A DNA stretch of 64,000 bases, taken from positions 62,001 through 126,000 of the forward strand of contig CAJUMC010000001.1 of the NCBI GenBank assembly GCA_910587085.1, in the 5' to 3' direction. The notes beneath the pieces are model-generated. The model searched no databases. It saw nothing but the letters and a program-made list of their open reading frames with translations, and was not told the origin of the DNA. Within the stretch, counting starts at the first letter, position 1. The number at the start of each line of letters is the position of its first letter. The translations under genes were made by a program, and so were the position numbers. Positions 7,466 through 15,416 of this stretch are shown here, in pieces. Source of the stretch: an uncultured Lachnospiraceae bacterium. Lineage in GTDB: Bacteria; Bacillota; Clostridia; Lachnospirales; Lachnospiraceae.

Positions 7466-9723
7466 TCCCCTAGTCCCCCCTGATTGCGTGCTGTCTCTTC
7501 TTTTTCCTTCCCCGTTTCTTCCTCCGCCCATCGCTTTATTCCTTCTTTCTCTTCCCTATCTTCCATCCGTTCGCCCGTTTCCACGTCCCGGTAATACCGG
7601 CTCTGCACCTCAAACATTTCCGCATACTGCCCGCCAAGCGCAAGCAGCTCCTCATGCGTTCCGCTCTCCGCTATCCTGCCGTCCGAAAACAGCAGAATCC
7701 GATCGCAGAATCTTGTGGATGCCAGACGGTGCGAGATAAAAACCGACGTTTTCCCTTCCGTCATCCGCCGGTAATCCAGATAAACCGCATGCTCCGATAC
7801 CGGATCGAGTGCCGCCGTCGGTTCATCCAGAATCAGCACCGGGGCATCCTTGTACAGCGCGCGGGCAAGCAGCAGCTTCTGCTCCTGCCCGCCTGACAGC
7901 TCTGTCCCGTCCTGTGCAATCCGTTTTACCAGACAGGTATCCGCGCCCTGCGGCAGGGCTTTTACCTTTTCTTCAAGCCCCGCCCGGCGGAGACACTCCC
8001 ACATCACTTCCGCGTCCTTATCCCTGTGCGCACCGTCGGCCCCGCAGTCCGAAAACAGCTCCGTTCTGCATTCGGACTCCTTATCACCATGCGCGCCGGA
8101 ACTCTTTTCCGGCCCTGCCTCCTGCCGCTCCGGCCGCAAATCTGCTGTGCTGCTTTCTGCAGCACTTCTGCATACAGCACTTTTCTCTGCAGTGCTGCTC
8201 TCCGCTACACTTCTCACCGCAATGCTTCTCTCTGCAGTGCTTCTGTTTCTATCGCTTTTCCGTTTCACATTCAGCATGATATTTTCCGCAATGCTCACCG
8301 GAAGAAAGCCGGATTTCTGGAAAACGGCAGAAAACAGTCCGAAATAATCCTCCCGGCAAAATGACCTGCTGTCCCTGCCGTTTACAAGGATTCTGCCTTC
8401 ACACGGCGTCAGAAGCCCGCAGAGAAGTTTCACAAAGGTGGATTTTCCCGCGCCGTTCACCCCCACAACGGCAACGCTCTCCCCCGCGGAAATGGTCAGA
8501 TTCAGATTTCTGATTACGGGAATTTCCTGCTTTTCACCGTTCTGCTCCGCATAATAAGAAAACGAAACATTCTCAAAAGTAAATGAAATCCCCTCCGGTA
8601 CGGCAGCTCCGGTTTCTGATTCGGAACTGCAGAACAAACCGCGTCTGCTTTCTCCTTTTTCCTCCGCTCCTCCCATGCTGTACTGCATAAATTCGAAAAA
8701 ATCTCCCGCATAGCGCCCCGTCTCCAGAAAATCCGAAACGGCCTGTGCAAGCTTTAAAAGTCCGCCGCCGACCCCGGTGATCGCCGCAAAATAGAGCGTG
8801 AAATCGCCGAGCGTCATCCCGGAGTGCAGAAAGCGCCAGATCAGATAGAAATACGCCGTGCCGTCGCGCAGCAGAAGCAGAAGGGCAGCGAACAGCATAT
8901 TGCAGAACTGCAGTTTCTCGGCTTTTCCCTCCACCGCCCGCTTGTCTGCAATGGTTCTCTGCGCAATACGGTGCAGCAGCACATCAAAGGAATACAGCCG
9001 GATGTCCTTCCCCTCCTTCCTGCCCCGCATGCCCCAGGCAAGATAATTCAGCCGCCGATCCGCCGCCGCACGCTCTTCCTTCAGCTTCTGCTTTCCCTTC
9101 TGCATGCGTGCGGAAAACCACAGCTGCACCCCGAACAAAAGCAGCAGAAACAGCACAATGGCCGGATGCAGCGTACCGACGATCCCGCAGCAGACCAGAA
9201 GCCCTGCCAAAGCCTCCAGAATCGCAGTCAGCCCCGGCAGGAACTTCACTGCTCCCCAGTTCGGGTTGCTGATCGCATTCCGCGCTTTTTCCGCAAGCAG
9301 CTTTCCCCTCTCCGACACAAAGGCTTCGTAATCCATGCGCAGCATCCCCCGCTCCCAGCGCGCCGTGAGCTCCGTGTACAAAAAGCTCTGAGACGCAAGC
9401 TCCAGCTCATTGCGCAGCACCATGGCAGCAAGAGAAGTGCCGGCAAGCAGTACGCCGGCAGCACCTGTCTGAAGAAAAAGCCGGTGTGCCGCCGCGCCCC
9501 GTTCTACCGCATCCAGCACAATTTTCGGCAGATACATGGCAAGCAGGCCCGCAGCCGCTGCACTTAAGCATATAAGAAACGGCAGGACAATATTAAAACG
9601 GCCGGAATCATAAAACCCGCGCAGCAGGTATTTCGAGGGCAAAAAATGACCGCCTGGATAGTTTTTATTTTTCTTTTTGTTCTGATTTTTATCTTTGCTT
9701 TTATCTTTACTTTTATATTTCAT
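7462..9723 (-). CDS. ABC exporter half-transporter with repeat insert (first of pair)
   Basis: A 753-residue permease-ATPase, longer than the usual 580-620. It has a Lys/Asn-rich N-terminus, membrane segments over about residues 40-330, Walker A GVNGAGKSTF, signature LSGGQEQKLLLARAL and Walker B PVLILDEPTAALDP. The extra length is an insert of about 80 residues (bases about 8015-8262) between the Q-loop region and the signature. It is made of degenerate short repeats such as STAERSIAVRSVAESSTAEK. The position is the helical subdomain, which contacts the membrane domain, so the insert probably loops out. Start ATG 9723 has AAAGGAG seven bases upstream. It forms an ATGA overlap with the next gene; the two subunits probably form a heterodimer. 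The substrate is not evident. Confidence 0.9.
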   Translation of the reverse strand: MKYKSKDKSKDKNQNKKKNKNYPGGHFLPSKYLLRGFYDSGRFNIVLPFLICLSAAAAGLLAMYLPKIVLDAVERGAAAHRLFLQTGAAGVLLAGTSLAAMVLRNELELASQSFLYTELTARWERGMLRMDYEAFVSERGKLLAEKARNAISNPNWGAVKFLPGLTAILEALAGLLVCCGIVGTLHPAIVLFLLLLFGVQLWFSARMQKGKQKLKEERAAADRRLNYLAWGMRGRKEGKDIRLYSFDVLLHRIAQRTIADKRAVEGKAEKLQFCNMLFAALLLLLRDGTAYFYLIWRFLHSGMTLGDFTLYFAAITGVGGGLLKLAQAVSDFLETGRYAGDFFEFMQYSMGGAEEKGESRRGLFCSSESETGAAVPEGISFTFENVSFSYYAEQNGEKQEIPVIRNLNLTISAGESVAVVGVNGAGKSTFVKLLCGLLTPCEGRILVNGRDSRSFCREDYFGLFSAVFQKSGFLPVSIAENIMLNVKRKSDRNRSTAERSIAVRSVAESSTAEKSAVCRSAAESSTADLRPERQEAGPEKSSGAHGDKESECRTELFSDCGADGAHRDKDAEVMWECLRRAGLEEKVKALPQGADTCLVKRIAQDGTELSGGQEQKLLLARALYKDAPVLILDEPTAALDPVSEHAVYLDYRRMTEGKTSVFISHRLASTRFCDRILLFSDGRIAESGTHEELLALGGQYAEMFEVQSRYYRDVETGERMEDREEKEGIKRWAEEETGKEKEETARNQGGLGE
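8015..8262 (-). repeat. Low-complexity repeat insert in the ABC exporter ATPase
   Basis: Degenerate repeats of the type TCTGCAGTGCTTCT on the plus strand encode Ser/Ala/Glu/Arg-rich units in frame with the exporter. They sit within the helical subdomain and keep the reading frame, so the flanking ATPase motifs stay intact. Confidence 0.65.
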
Positions 9724-9878
9724 TCCGATACTCCTTTTCTATGTACTGCAGATCTGTCTGCAATACCGTGCCAATCAGGAAGGGAATCCCGGCTTTGCTG
9801 CCGGTTTCCCCGTTTCTCAGGACCCGATTGACATAAGATCAGGCTGTAACGGGACTTATGCATTTTTCAGGCTGTTTC

Positions 9879-9910
9879 CCTGTGCGCATATCTGTGTGTA
9901 TGCGCACAGG
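9879..9910. repeat. 12-bp perfect inverted repeat
   Basis: CCTGTGCGCATA at 9879-9890 and TATGCGCACAGG at 9899-9910 surround an 8-base loop. It lies 12 bp from the terminator-like hairpin and could be a second hairpin of a tandem terminator or an operator. Confidence 0.6.
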
Positions 9911-9915
9911 CACAT

Positions 9916-9943
9916 AAAAAAAGCTGCGGTAAAATTCCGCAGC
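9916..9943 (-). terminator. Rho-independent terminator, minus strand
   Basis: The stem pairs GCTGCGG (9923-9929) with CCGCAGC (9937-9943) around a 7-base loop. Read on the minus strand it is followed by seven U residues (9922-9916). It would end transcripts coming from the XRE gene before the ABC exporter genes. Confidence 0.65.
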
Positions 9944-10429
9944 AAAAAAGCATACTCAAAACACAGCCCGCAAAGCATAAAGCTTTCCGCCTGTGTTCAG
10001 TACTGCCATGTTGCACACCTTCTGTGCACCCATGCTCTCATTGCCGCGTTAAAATGCAAAATCCGGGTACAGCAAACAACGGAGCGGTATAGGCCTCTCC
10101 GTGCCTGTTCTTATCCGTTTTCTCAGCGCATTCTTCCGCAGGCAAAAATCAACATGACAGCTTCTCCTTTTATTCAATTTGTTTTCGGTTCCGCAGAACC
10201 CGCCTTCCGGCGCTCCAGCCGCGAAGACGCTTTTCTCCGCACTGCCGGAAATCCTTTCCGGAGCTGTTTTTGGATTCTGCTGTTTCCATATTCTGAATTT
10301 TATTATACATACAGCAATATTTTTTGTCAACGACTTTTGGGTTGTTCGTTTGTCTGCCGGTTTGCAGACGGATACCGCGTTGCACCTGCAACCTTCCGCA
10401 CCTTTGATACAGGGAGCCATACGTCCGGA

Positions 10430-10716
10430 GCGTCGGAGCCGGAACGCTTCTGCCACGGCTTTGTGCCCGGGCTGATGGCGGAGCTTTCTGACCGCTGTCT
10501 GATTACCTCAAACCGGGAAAGCGGTTTCGGGCACTACGATGTGCTGCCGGAGCTGTTCCGGAAAGAACCGGAGTACGGTGCTGCGGCGGATGCGGCCCCG
10601 AATGCCCTGCAGAATCGCTGCCGCATGGACAAAGCAAAAGACATGAGCGCCGCAGACGCCATTATCCTGGAATTTAAGGTGTATCGCCCGAACCGGGAAA
10701 AGAATCTGGAAATTTC
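10430..10716 (+). pseudogene. Remnant of an AAA-ATPase/PD-(D/E)XK nuclease-domain protein
   Basis: The translated fragment reads FCHGFVPGLMAELSDRC, ITSNRESGFGHYDV and AIILEFKVY. This matches the C-terminal nuclease-like domain of the DUF1703-type proteins common in Clostridia and Bacteroides, where 'FYHGFVLGLM', 'ITSNRESGFGRYDV' and 'ILEFKV' are hallmarks. The ATPase domain that should precede it is absent, a short non-homologous insert separates the motifs, and homology stops just before the convergent XRE gene. It has no start codon or ribosome binding site. I infer a decayed gene end. Family identification is from memory of the motif pattern. Confidence 0.6.
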
Positions 10717-11044
10717 ATCCCTCCTGCGCCCTCAGCCACCCGATAAAGCTGCGCGCCTGCGCCTGCTGCTGCGGAGTCAGCGCATCCAGATCTGCCGAGA
10801 GGCGGGCCGCAGGCTCCTCCCGGGAAGCCTGCGCCGCTCCGAGCAGTACCTCGTCGGGCGTCATCTGAAGCACGTTTGTAATCTGCATCAGGACGTCGAT
10901 CGAAGGAATGGAACGTCCCCGTTCAATGTTGGAAAGATAGCGCGGACTCAGATTTGCCCTGGCCTCCACCTCCGCCTGCGTCAGCAGCATCTGCCTCCTT
11001 CTCTTTGCAATTCTTCTACCGATCTCCGCATAATTCATGTACAT
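10715..11044 (-). CDS. XRE-family transcriptional regulator
   Basis: A 109-residue protein with an N-terminal helix-turn-helix over about residues 6-62. Its recognition part is TQAEVEARANLSPRYLSNIE, followed by the typical RGRSIPSIDVLMQITNVL. The C-terminal 40 residues are Ala/Gln/Glu-rich and probably helical. ATG 11044 was chosen because GGAGG lies nine bases upstream; a second ATG two codons later is too far away. It lies downstream of the polysaccharide operon on the same strand, with about 100 bp between and no clear terminator, so it may be an independent regulator or read through from the operon. Target unknown. Confidence 0.85.
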   Translation of the reverse strand: MYMNYAEIGRRIAKRRRQMLLTQAEVEARANLSPRYLSNIERGRSIPSIDVLMQITNVLQMTPDEVLLGAAQASREEPAARLSADLDALTPQQQAQARSFIGWLRAQEG

Positions 11045-11150
11045 CTGTCTTCCCCTCCTCCCAGGCAAGTACATTAAAACATATTTTTTTCAAACCTTTA
11101 TAAGTTATGCTTTCACAGATGGAACTTTGCTGCATAAACGGGTGCCTGGT

Positions 11151-13088
11151 TCACCGCCCCATGCCGAACTCGGCAACGGTTTTGCGGTAGACCAGCGGAT
11201 TGCCGATATCGTAGGCGGTTCCCTCAATCCGGTATCCAATCATTCCATGCCTGCTCCGTACGGCCTCCAGAGCGTCCGTCAGCTGATACTCCCCGGACGG
11301 CACAAGCTCCTTTTCCATTTGATTGCCAAGCTCTTCGAAAACCTCCGGAGTAAGCACATAATTTCCGAAAACCATAAAATATTTCTTTTCCCCGTCCGCC
11401 ATCGTAACCGAAAGACTTTCCTGCGCGGTCTGCACAGACGGCTTTTCCACAATGGCGTCCACCTCCATAAAGCGCTCTGCCGCATCCTCCCATTTTCCCG
11501 TGAGAATCCCGTATTTCTCCGCCCGCTCCAGCGCTACCTCCGCCAGTCCTACGGCCAGCTTATCCGACTTCTCGTAGGCATCCAGCAGCTGTTCCACACA
11601 GGAGCAGTCGCCGTCCGATTCATAGATCGTATCCCCGAGCAGCAGCAGAACCGGCTGTCCGCCTGCAAATTCCCGGCACTGGTAAACCGCATGTCCGAAT
11701 CCCTTCCGCTCGTTCTGTATGACATACTGCAGCTTTTTTCCGATGCGCAGGATGGTATCCTCATAGCTCTTCATCTGCCGGGAAAGCTTCTGCAGATGCT
11801 CCATCGGCAGCGGCATTTCAAAATAGCGGCGGTACATCTCCTGTTCCTCCTCCCCGATCACAAGGCAGATCTTATCGATCCCCGCACGGTCCAGCTCCTC
11901 CAGCAGCACCAGCAGTGCCGGCTTTACCAGCCCGTCCCGGTCGGCAACCGGAAAGAATTCCTTTTTGATCATCCGGGTTTCGGGATACACTCTTGTTCCG
12001 AAGCCCGCGACCGGGATAACCGCCTTCCGCACCTTCCTCTGCTGCCGTATCGTAAACCGGTAGGCCTCCATTTCTTTCTCCGCCGTCAGATAGCGGATCA
12101 GCTCGTCCTGCGCCGCCTCATCCTTCGCCAGAAACTGCACCGTGCCGTCACCCTGGGAGCCCACCCCCTTGGCCCCCCAGGTCAGCGCCCGGATAGTCGG
12201 ATCCCTCAGAATGCCGTGCAGCACCGGCGCAGCCAGCTGAGACGGGCAGGCCGGAGCCACCTGTTCATCAAACAGCTTTTGCGCTTCCGTGAGGAGCTTT
12301 CCCATCCCCTCGGCATCCCCGCTCTCAAAATATCCGACTGCTCTGCGGATGATTTCCTGATTTCTGATGCCCAGCGCCTCCTGCACGCCCCTCTCCAGCT
12401 CATTCTGCGCAAACGGATAACATTTGCCCAGATCCCCGAGAATCTTAACCGTATCCTTGGAAGCGTTGAGATTGGCAAAAACCCAGTAAAAATTTCCGCG
12501 CACCGTCAGCCGTTCCACCTCGACATCGCTGCCGTCAAAGGTCATAACAACCGGCTTCACGCCGTAGGCGCACGCCTGATCCAGCCGTCCGCAGCGCGAA
12601 GGCGTTCTCTGCTCGCCGCGGTATGCCGCCTGCATAATGCCGAGCGTACTCATATTTAAACCATACAAAATATTAAACGCCTTTGCTACCAGCACGCAGA
12701 TTGCCGCGCTGGAGGACAGCCCCTTCTTCATCGGAAGCGTCATTTCATCAATCACGATTTTCATGCCTCCGACATGATAATGCTCCTTGATATAGGATGC
12801 TGTACCTGCCATATAAGAAAAATACCCGCCCTCTACTGCTGTTTTTCTTAATTCCTGTACCGACATTTTTTCATGAAATTCAAGCTGTTCTCCCGGCAGA
12901 TCGGAGATTACCTCAAACTCGCCGCTCTTTTCAATCCAGGCGTGAATCCCCTGCTCAATGCCGGAAACAATCGCCATCCCCTGCGGGATCGCGCCGTTTA
13001 CAACACGGTTCGCCCCCGCCCAGTCGCTGTGCTCTCCCAGAATGCACAGCCGCCCCGGGATAAACAATTCAAATCTTTCGTTTTCCAT
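11151..13088 (-). CDS. Fused GHMP sugar kinase / UTP-sugar-1-phosphate uridylyltransferase
   Basis: Two enzymes in one 645-residue chain. Residues 1-350 are a GHMP kinase: motif 1 GRLCILGEHSDW resembles galactokinase and glucuronokinase, motif 2 is KKGLSSSAAICVL, motif 3 GAKGVGSQGDGT. Residues 360-645 are GalU-like: AGFGTRVYPETRMIKKEFFP, KGFGHAVYQ, VEKP and YDIGNPLVYRKT. The order is the reverse of the Bacteroides Fkp fucose enzyme. It would phosphorylate a free sugar at C1 and convert it to a UDP-sugar, a salvage route without Leloir GalT. Beside galE and glf, galactose is the natural guess, giving UDP-galactose for UDP-Galf; glucuronate or another sugar remains possible. It is the last gene of the polysaccharide operon. 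Start ATG 13088 has only a distant GGAG/GGGA. Domain calls are firm; the substrate is inferred. Confidence 0.82.
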   Translation of the reverse strand: MENERFELFIPGRLCILGEHSDWAGANRVVNGAIPQGMAIVSGIEQGIHAWIEKSGEFEVISDLPGEQLEFHEKMSVQELRKTAVEGGYFSYMAGTASYIKEHYHVGGMKIVIDEMTLPMKKGLSSSAAICVLVAKAFNILYGLNMSTLGIMQAAYRGEQRTPSRCGRLDQACAYGVKPVVMTFDGSDVEVERLTVRGNFYWVFANLNASKDTVKILGDLGKCYPFAQNELERGVQEALGIRNQEIIRRAVGYFESGDAEGMGKLLTEAQKLFDEQVAPACPSQLAAPVLHGILRDPTIRALTWGAKGVGSQGDGTVQFLAKDEAAQDELIRYLTAEKEMEAYRFTIRQQRKVRKAVIPVAGFGTRVYPETRMIKKEFFPVADRDGLVKPALLVLLEELDRAGIDKICLVIGEEEQEMYRRYFEMPLPMEHLQKLSRQMKSYEDTILRIGKKLQYVIQNERKGFGHAVYQCREFAGGQPVLLLLGDTIYESDGDCSCVEQLLDAYEKSDKLAVGLAEVALERAEKYGILTGKWEDAAERFMEVDAIVEKPSVQTAQESLSVTMADGEKKYFMVFGNYVLTPEVFEELGNQMEKELVPSGEYQLTDALEAVRSRHGMIGYRIEGTAYDIGNPLVYRKTVAEFGMGR

Positions 13089-13148
13089 TCCAAATCACGC
13101 TCCCTTCTCCTTTGGTACCGCCCGCTGCAACATTTCCTGCGCTGCTGC

Positions 13149-14285
13149 TCAGGAACATATTCTTTCGGCCAGACGCAGCGCCCGCTCCACGGCGATATCC
13201 ATATTGTAATAGCGGTATTCCGCCAGACGGCCCGCCGGATAAAGCTTCGGAATACCGTCCGCCCGCTGACGGTACCGCTCATATAACGCCCTGCTCTCTG
13301 CGGATTCCACTGGATAATACGGGATATCCCCGTCCCCGCACGGAATGGGATACTCATACATAAGTATTGTTCTGTCCGGTATCCGCTCTTTCTGCACCAG
13401 CTTGAATTCGCTTGTGCGGGTATAGGTGTGGCGGTTCGGATAATTGATCTGCACGGCCGGCTGAACATGCTCCGCATGGTGATGTTCCAGTTCAAAACGA
13501 AGAGAGCGGTACGGCAGCCTTCCGTACTCCGCGCCGAACAGTTCCTCTATGCAGCCCGTATAAATCACCGGCCCGTCCCACAATTCCCCGTCAAAACAGA
13601 TTCCGCCCTCCACGATTTCTATATGCCTGCACGCATCGCATCCGTACCGTATCCGGATATTTTCATGCCGGGCCATATTCTGAAACAGCGCCGTATAGCC
13701 GTCCGCAGGCATCATCTGAAACTCGTCCGTAAAATATCGGTCGTCGTATGACATCCGGACCGGAACCCGCCCCATCACGGACGCATCCATCTCCTCCGGG
13801 GGCTTTCCCCACTGCTTTTTCGTATAATTATAAAAAACCTTCCGGAAAACAAATTCCGCCAGCTCCTGCACGCCCGCGTCCGGATGCCTGCGCAGCTCCA
13901 TAATCGGAACGCTGCCGCCGTCCGGGTACTCCCGGGTCAGCAGTTCCTTCAAATGCTGTGCTTCCCTTTCCGGAAACAGCAGATCAATGCTCCTGAAATT
14001 AAACGGGATCGGCACCAGTCTGCCGTCGATTTCCCCAAGCACCCGGTGACTGTATGGAATAAAATCAGAAAAGCGCTGCAGAAAATCAGCCACCTCCTTC
14101 TTCCCGGTATGAAACAGATGGGGCCCGTATTTATGTACCAGCACGCCGTTGTCATAATAATCAAACGCGTTGCCGCCGATATGATCCCGTTTTTCCAGCA
14201 CAGTTACCTGAAAACCGTGCTCTGCCAGGCTCCTTGCGGCAGTAAGGCCGGTGATGCCGGCTCCGATGATAAGTGCCTGCTGCAT
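13149..14285 (-). CDS. glf: UDP-galactopyranose mutase
   Basis: Flavoenzyme converting UDP-galactopyranose to UDP-galactofuranose, the donor for Galf-containing glycans. The 378-residue length is typical. The N-terminus has a dinucleotide-binding motif (IIGAGITGLTAARSLAEHG), then HIGGNAFDYYDNG and HKYGPHLFHT, and later NYTKKQWGKPPEEMD, DRYFTDEFQMMPADGYT and SAESRALYERYR, all characteristic of Glf. ATG 14285 follows GGAGGAGG. It sits between the acyltransferases and the kinase/uridylyltransferase fusion. Its presence implies that the polymer made by this cluster contains galactofuranose. Confidence 0.96.
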   Translation of the reverse strand: MQQALIIGAGITGLTAARSLAEHGFQVTVLEKRDHIGGNAFDYYDNGVLVHKYGPHLFHTGKKEVADFLQRFSDFIPYSHRVLGEIDGRLVPIPFNFRSIDLLFPEREAQHLKELLTREYPDGGSVPIMELRRHPDAGVQELAEFVFRKVFYNYTKKQWGKPPEEMDASVMGRVPVRMSYDDRYFTDEFQMMPADGYTALFQNMARHENIRIRYGCDACRHIEIVEGGICFDGELWDGPVIYTGCIEELFGAEYGRLPYRSLRFELEHHHAEHVQPAVQINYPNRHTYTRTSEFKLVQKERIPDRTILMYEYPIPCGDGDIPYYPVESAESRALYERYRQRADGIPKLYPAGRLAEYRYYNMDIAVERALRLAERICS

Positions 14286-14315
14286 GATTCCTCCTCCAAT
14301 TCATGTAATTTCAGC

Positions 14316-15416
14316 TCAACCGCTGACTGCCCGTTCCTCCCGCTTTCCTTTCCCCATGAAATTTACTGCAAAGTGAATTATCGTTACGGCAATATAGGTA
14401 AGTCCGCCCAGAACGAGTGCATAGCCGATATCCCCGAACACCTTCCACAGCACGGTTGTATGAGCATACCGCATAACTATCTTGTGAAACATATAAAACA
14501 GAAAAGTTTTGGAAGCGCTGATCTGCAGCTTAAGAATTCCTCTGCTGCAGATCCCCTCTTCAAAATTGAACACAAAAATCAGAAACACAAAAAACGGAAT
14601 ATACTCCATCTGAAAAATCATTTTCTGATTCAGCTGCGGCACAAACAGAACGGCGCCTGTCAGCAAAAGAGCCAGGATCTCCAGGCACGAAGCGCTCCGC
14701 AGCGTTTTTTTCGACTCCTTAACCAGCGCATAGAGTCTTCCGGCAAGCAGTCCGATTATAAAATCCCATACCCTCACCAGCGGAAATACGGAGGTCAGCC
14801 ACCGGGACAGTGAATTCTGAGATATTCCAAAGAAAAAGACAAGATATAGTCCAAATAAAGCCAACCCCATCTTTACTATATTCATTTTGCTGTTCTGCCT
14901 GTTCAGCAGGTATATGGCAAAGGGCGCAATACCGTACCCCAGAAGCTCCGTGGAAATCGTCCACGCGACATCGTTAAATGCAAACCATACATCCAGCTCC
15001 CTGCTCCAGGACTGCAGGGCAAACAGATTTAAAAACAGATACCGGGCTCTGTCCTGCACACCGGGCAGCTGAAAAAAGCAGTAACTCACCGGTATGGACA
15101 GCAGGAGGGATACAAAGTACAGCGGATATATCCTAAGCAGCTTTTTCTTGTAAAACGCCGCAAGCTCAGCTCGCTTCAGACTGGAAAAAGTGCCGCGGTA
15201 ACGGAGGTATGTGGCAAAGCCCGAAAGCACAAAGAAAAAGGTTACCATGTTGTAGCCCCTCGCGAAAACCAGATCATAGAGCCGGTTTCCTGCCAGCCAG
15301 TCGCAGTGAAAGCCGAAAATCAGTACGCAGCCAGCCGCCCGGAACAGATCCAGCACATATATTTTTTTCTGCGTCTCCTTCTCAGGAGCCGTCCTCATGT
15401 TTTCTTTTCCGCTCAT
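14316..15416 (-). CDS. Membrane acyltransferase, acyltransferase-3 family (1)
   Basis: A 366-residue multi-span membrane protein of the OafA/acyltransferase-3 family. It opens with KIYVLDLFRAAGCVLIFGFH, in which the family's R/H residues are seen, followed by FFFVLSGFATYLRYRGTF. About ten hydrophobic segments follow. Such enzymes add acetyl or other acyl groups to surface sugars. The start overlaps the end of the preceding acyltransferase gene by 35 bp, so the two are translationally linked. Two paralogues suggest two different acylation sites on the glycan. Acyl group and acceptor unknown. Confidence 0.88.
   Translation of the reverse strand: MSGKENMRTAPEKETQKKIYVLDLFRAAGCVLIFGFHCDWLAGNRLYDLVFARGYNMVTFFFVLSGFATYLRYRGTFSSLKRAELAAFYKKKLLRIYPLYFVSLLLSIPVSYCFFQLPGVQDRARYLFLNLFALQSWSRELDVWFAFNDVAWTISTELLGYGIAPFAIYLLNRQNSKMNIVKMGLALFGLYLVFFFGISQNSLSRWLTSVFPLVRVWDFIIGLLAGRLYALVKESKKTLRSASCLEILALLLTGAVLFVPQLNQKMIFQMEYIPFFVFLIFVFNFEEGICSRGILKLQISASKTFLFYMFHKIVMRYAHTTVLWKVFGDIGYALVLGGLTYIAVTIIHFAVNFMGKGKREERAVSG

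Larger units (their letters stand above)
9724..10430. other. Intergenic region with inverted repeats, no gene seen
   Basis: No convincing gene lies here. The region contains a 12-bp perfect inverted repeat at 9879-9910, a hairpin followed by U residues at 9916-9943 (minus strand), and otherwise unremarkable sequence leading into the decayed fragment at 10430. Confidence 0.5.

Noticed and set aside
11037..12659. Long plus-strand open frame opposite the kinase/uridylyltransferase
   Set aside because: It is antisense to a clear enzyme, has no ribosome binding site and no protein-like composition; it arises from GC-rich codons.
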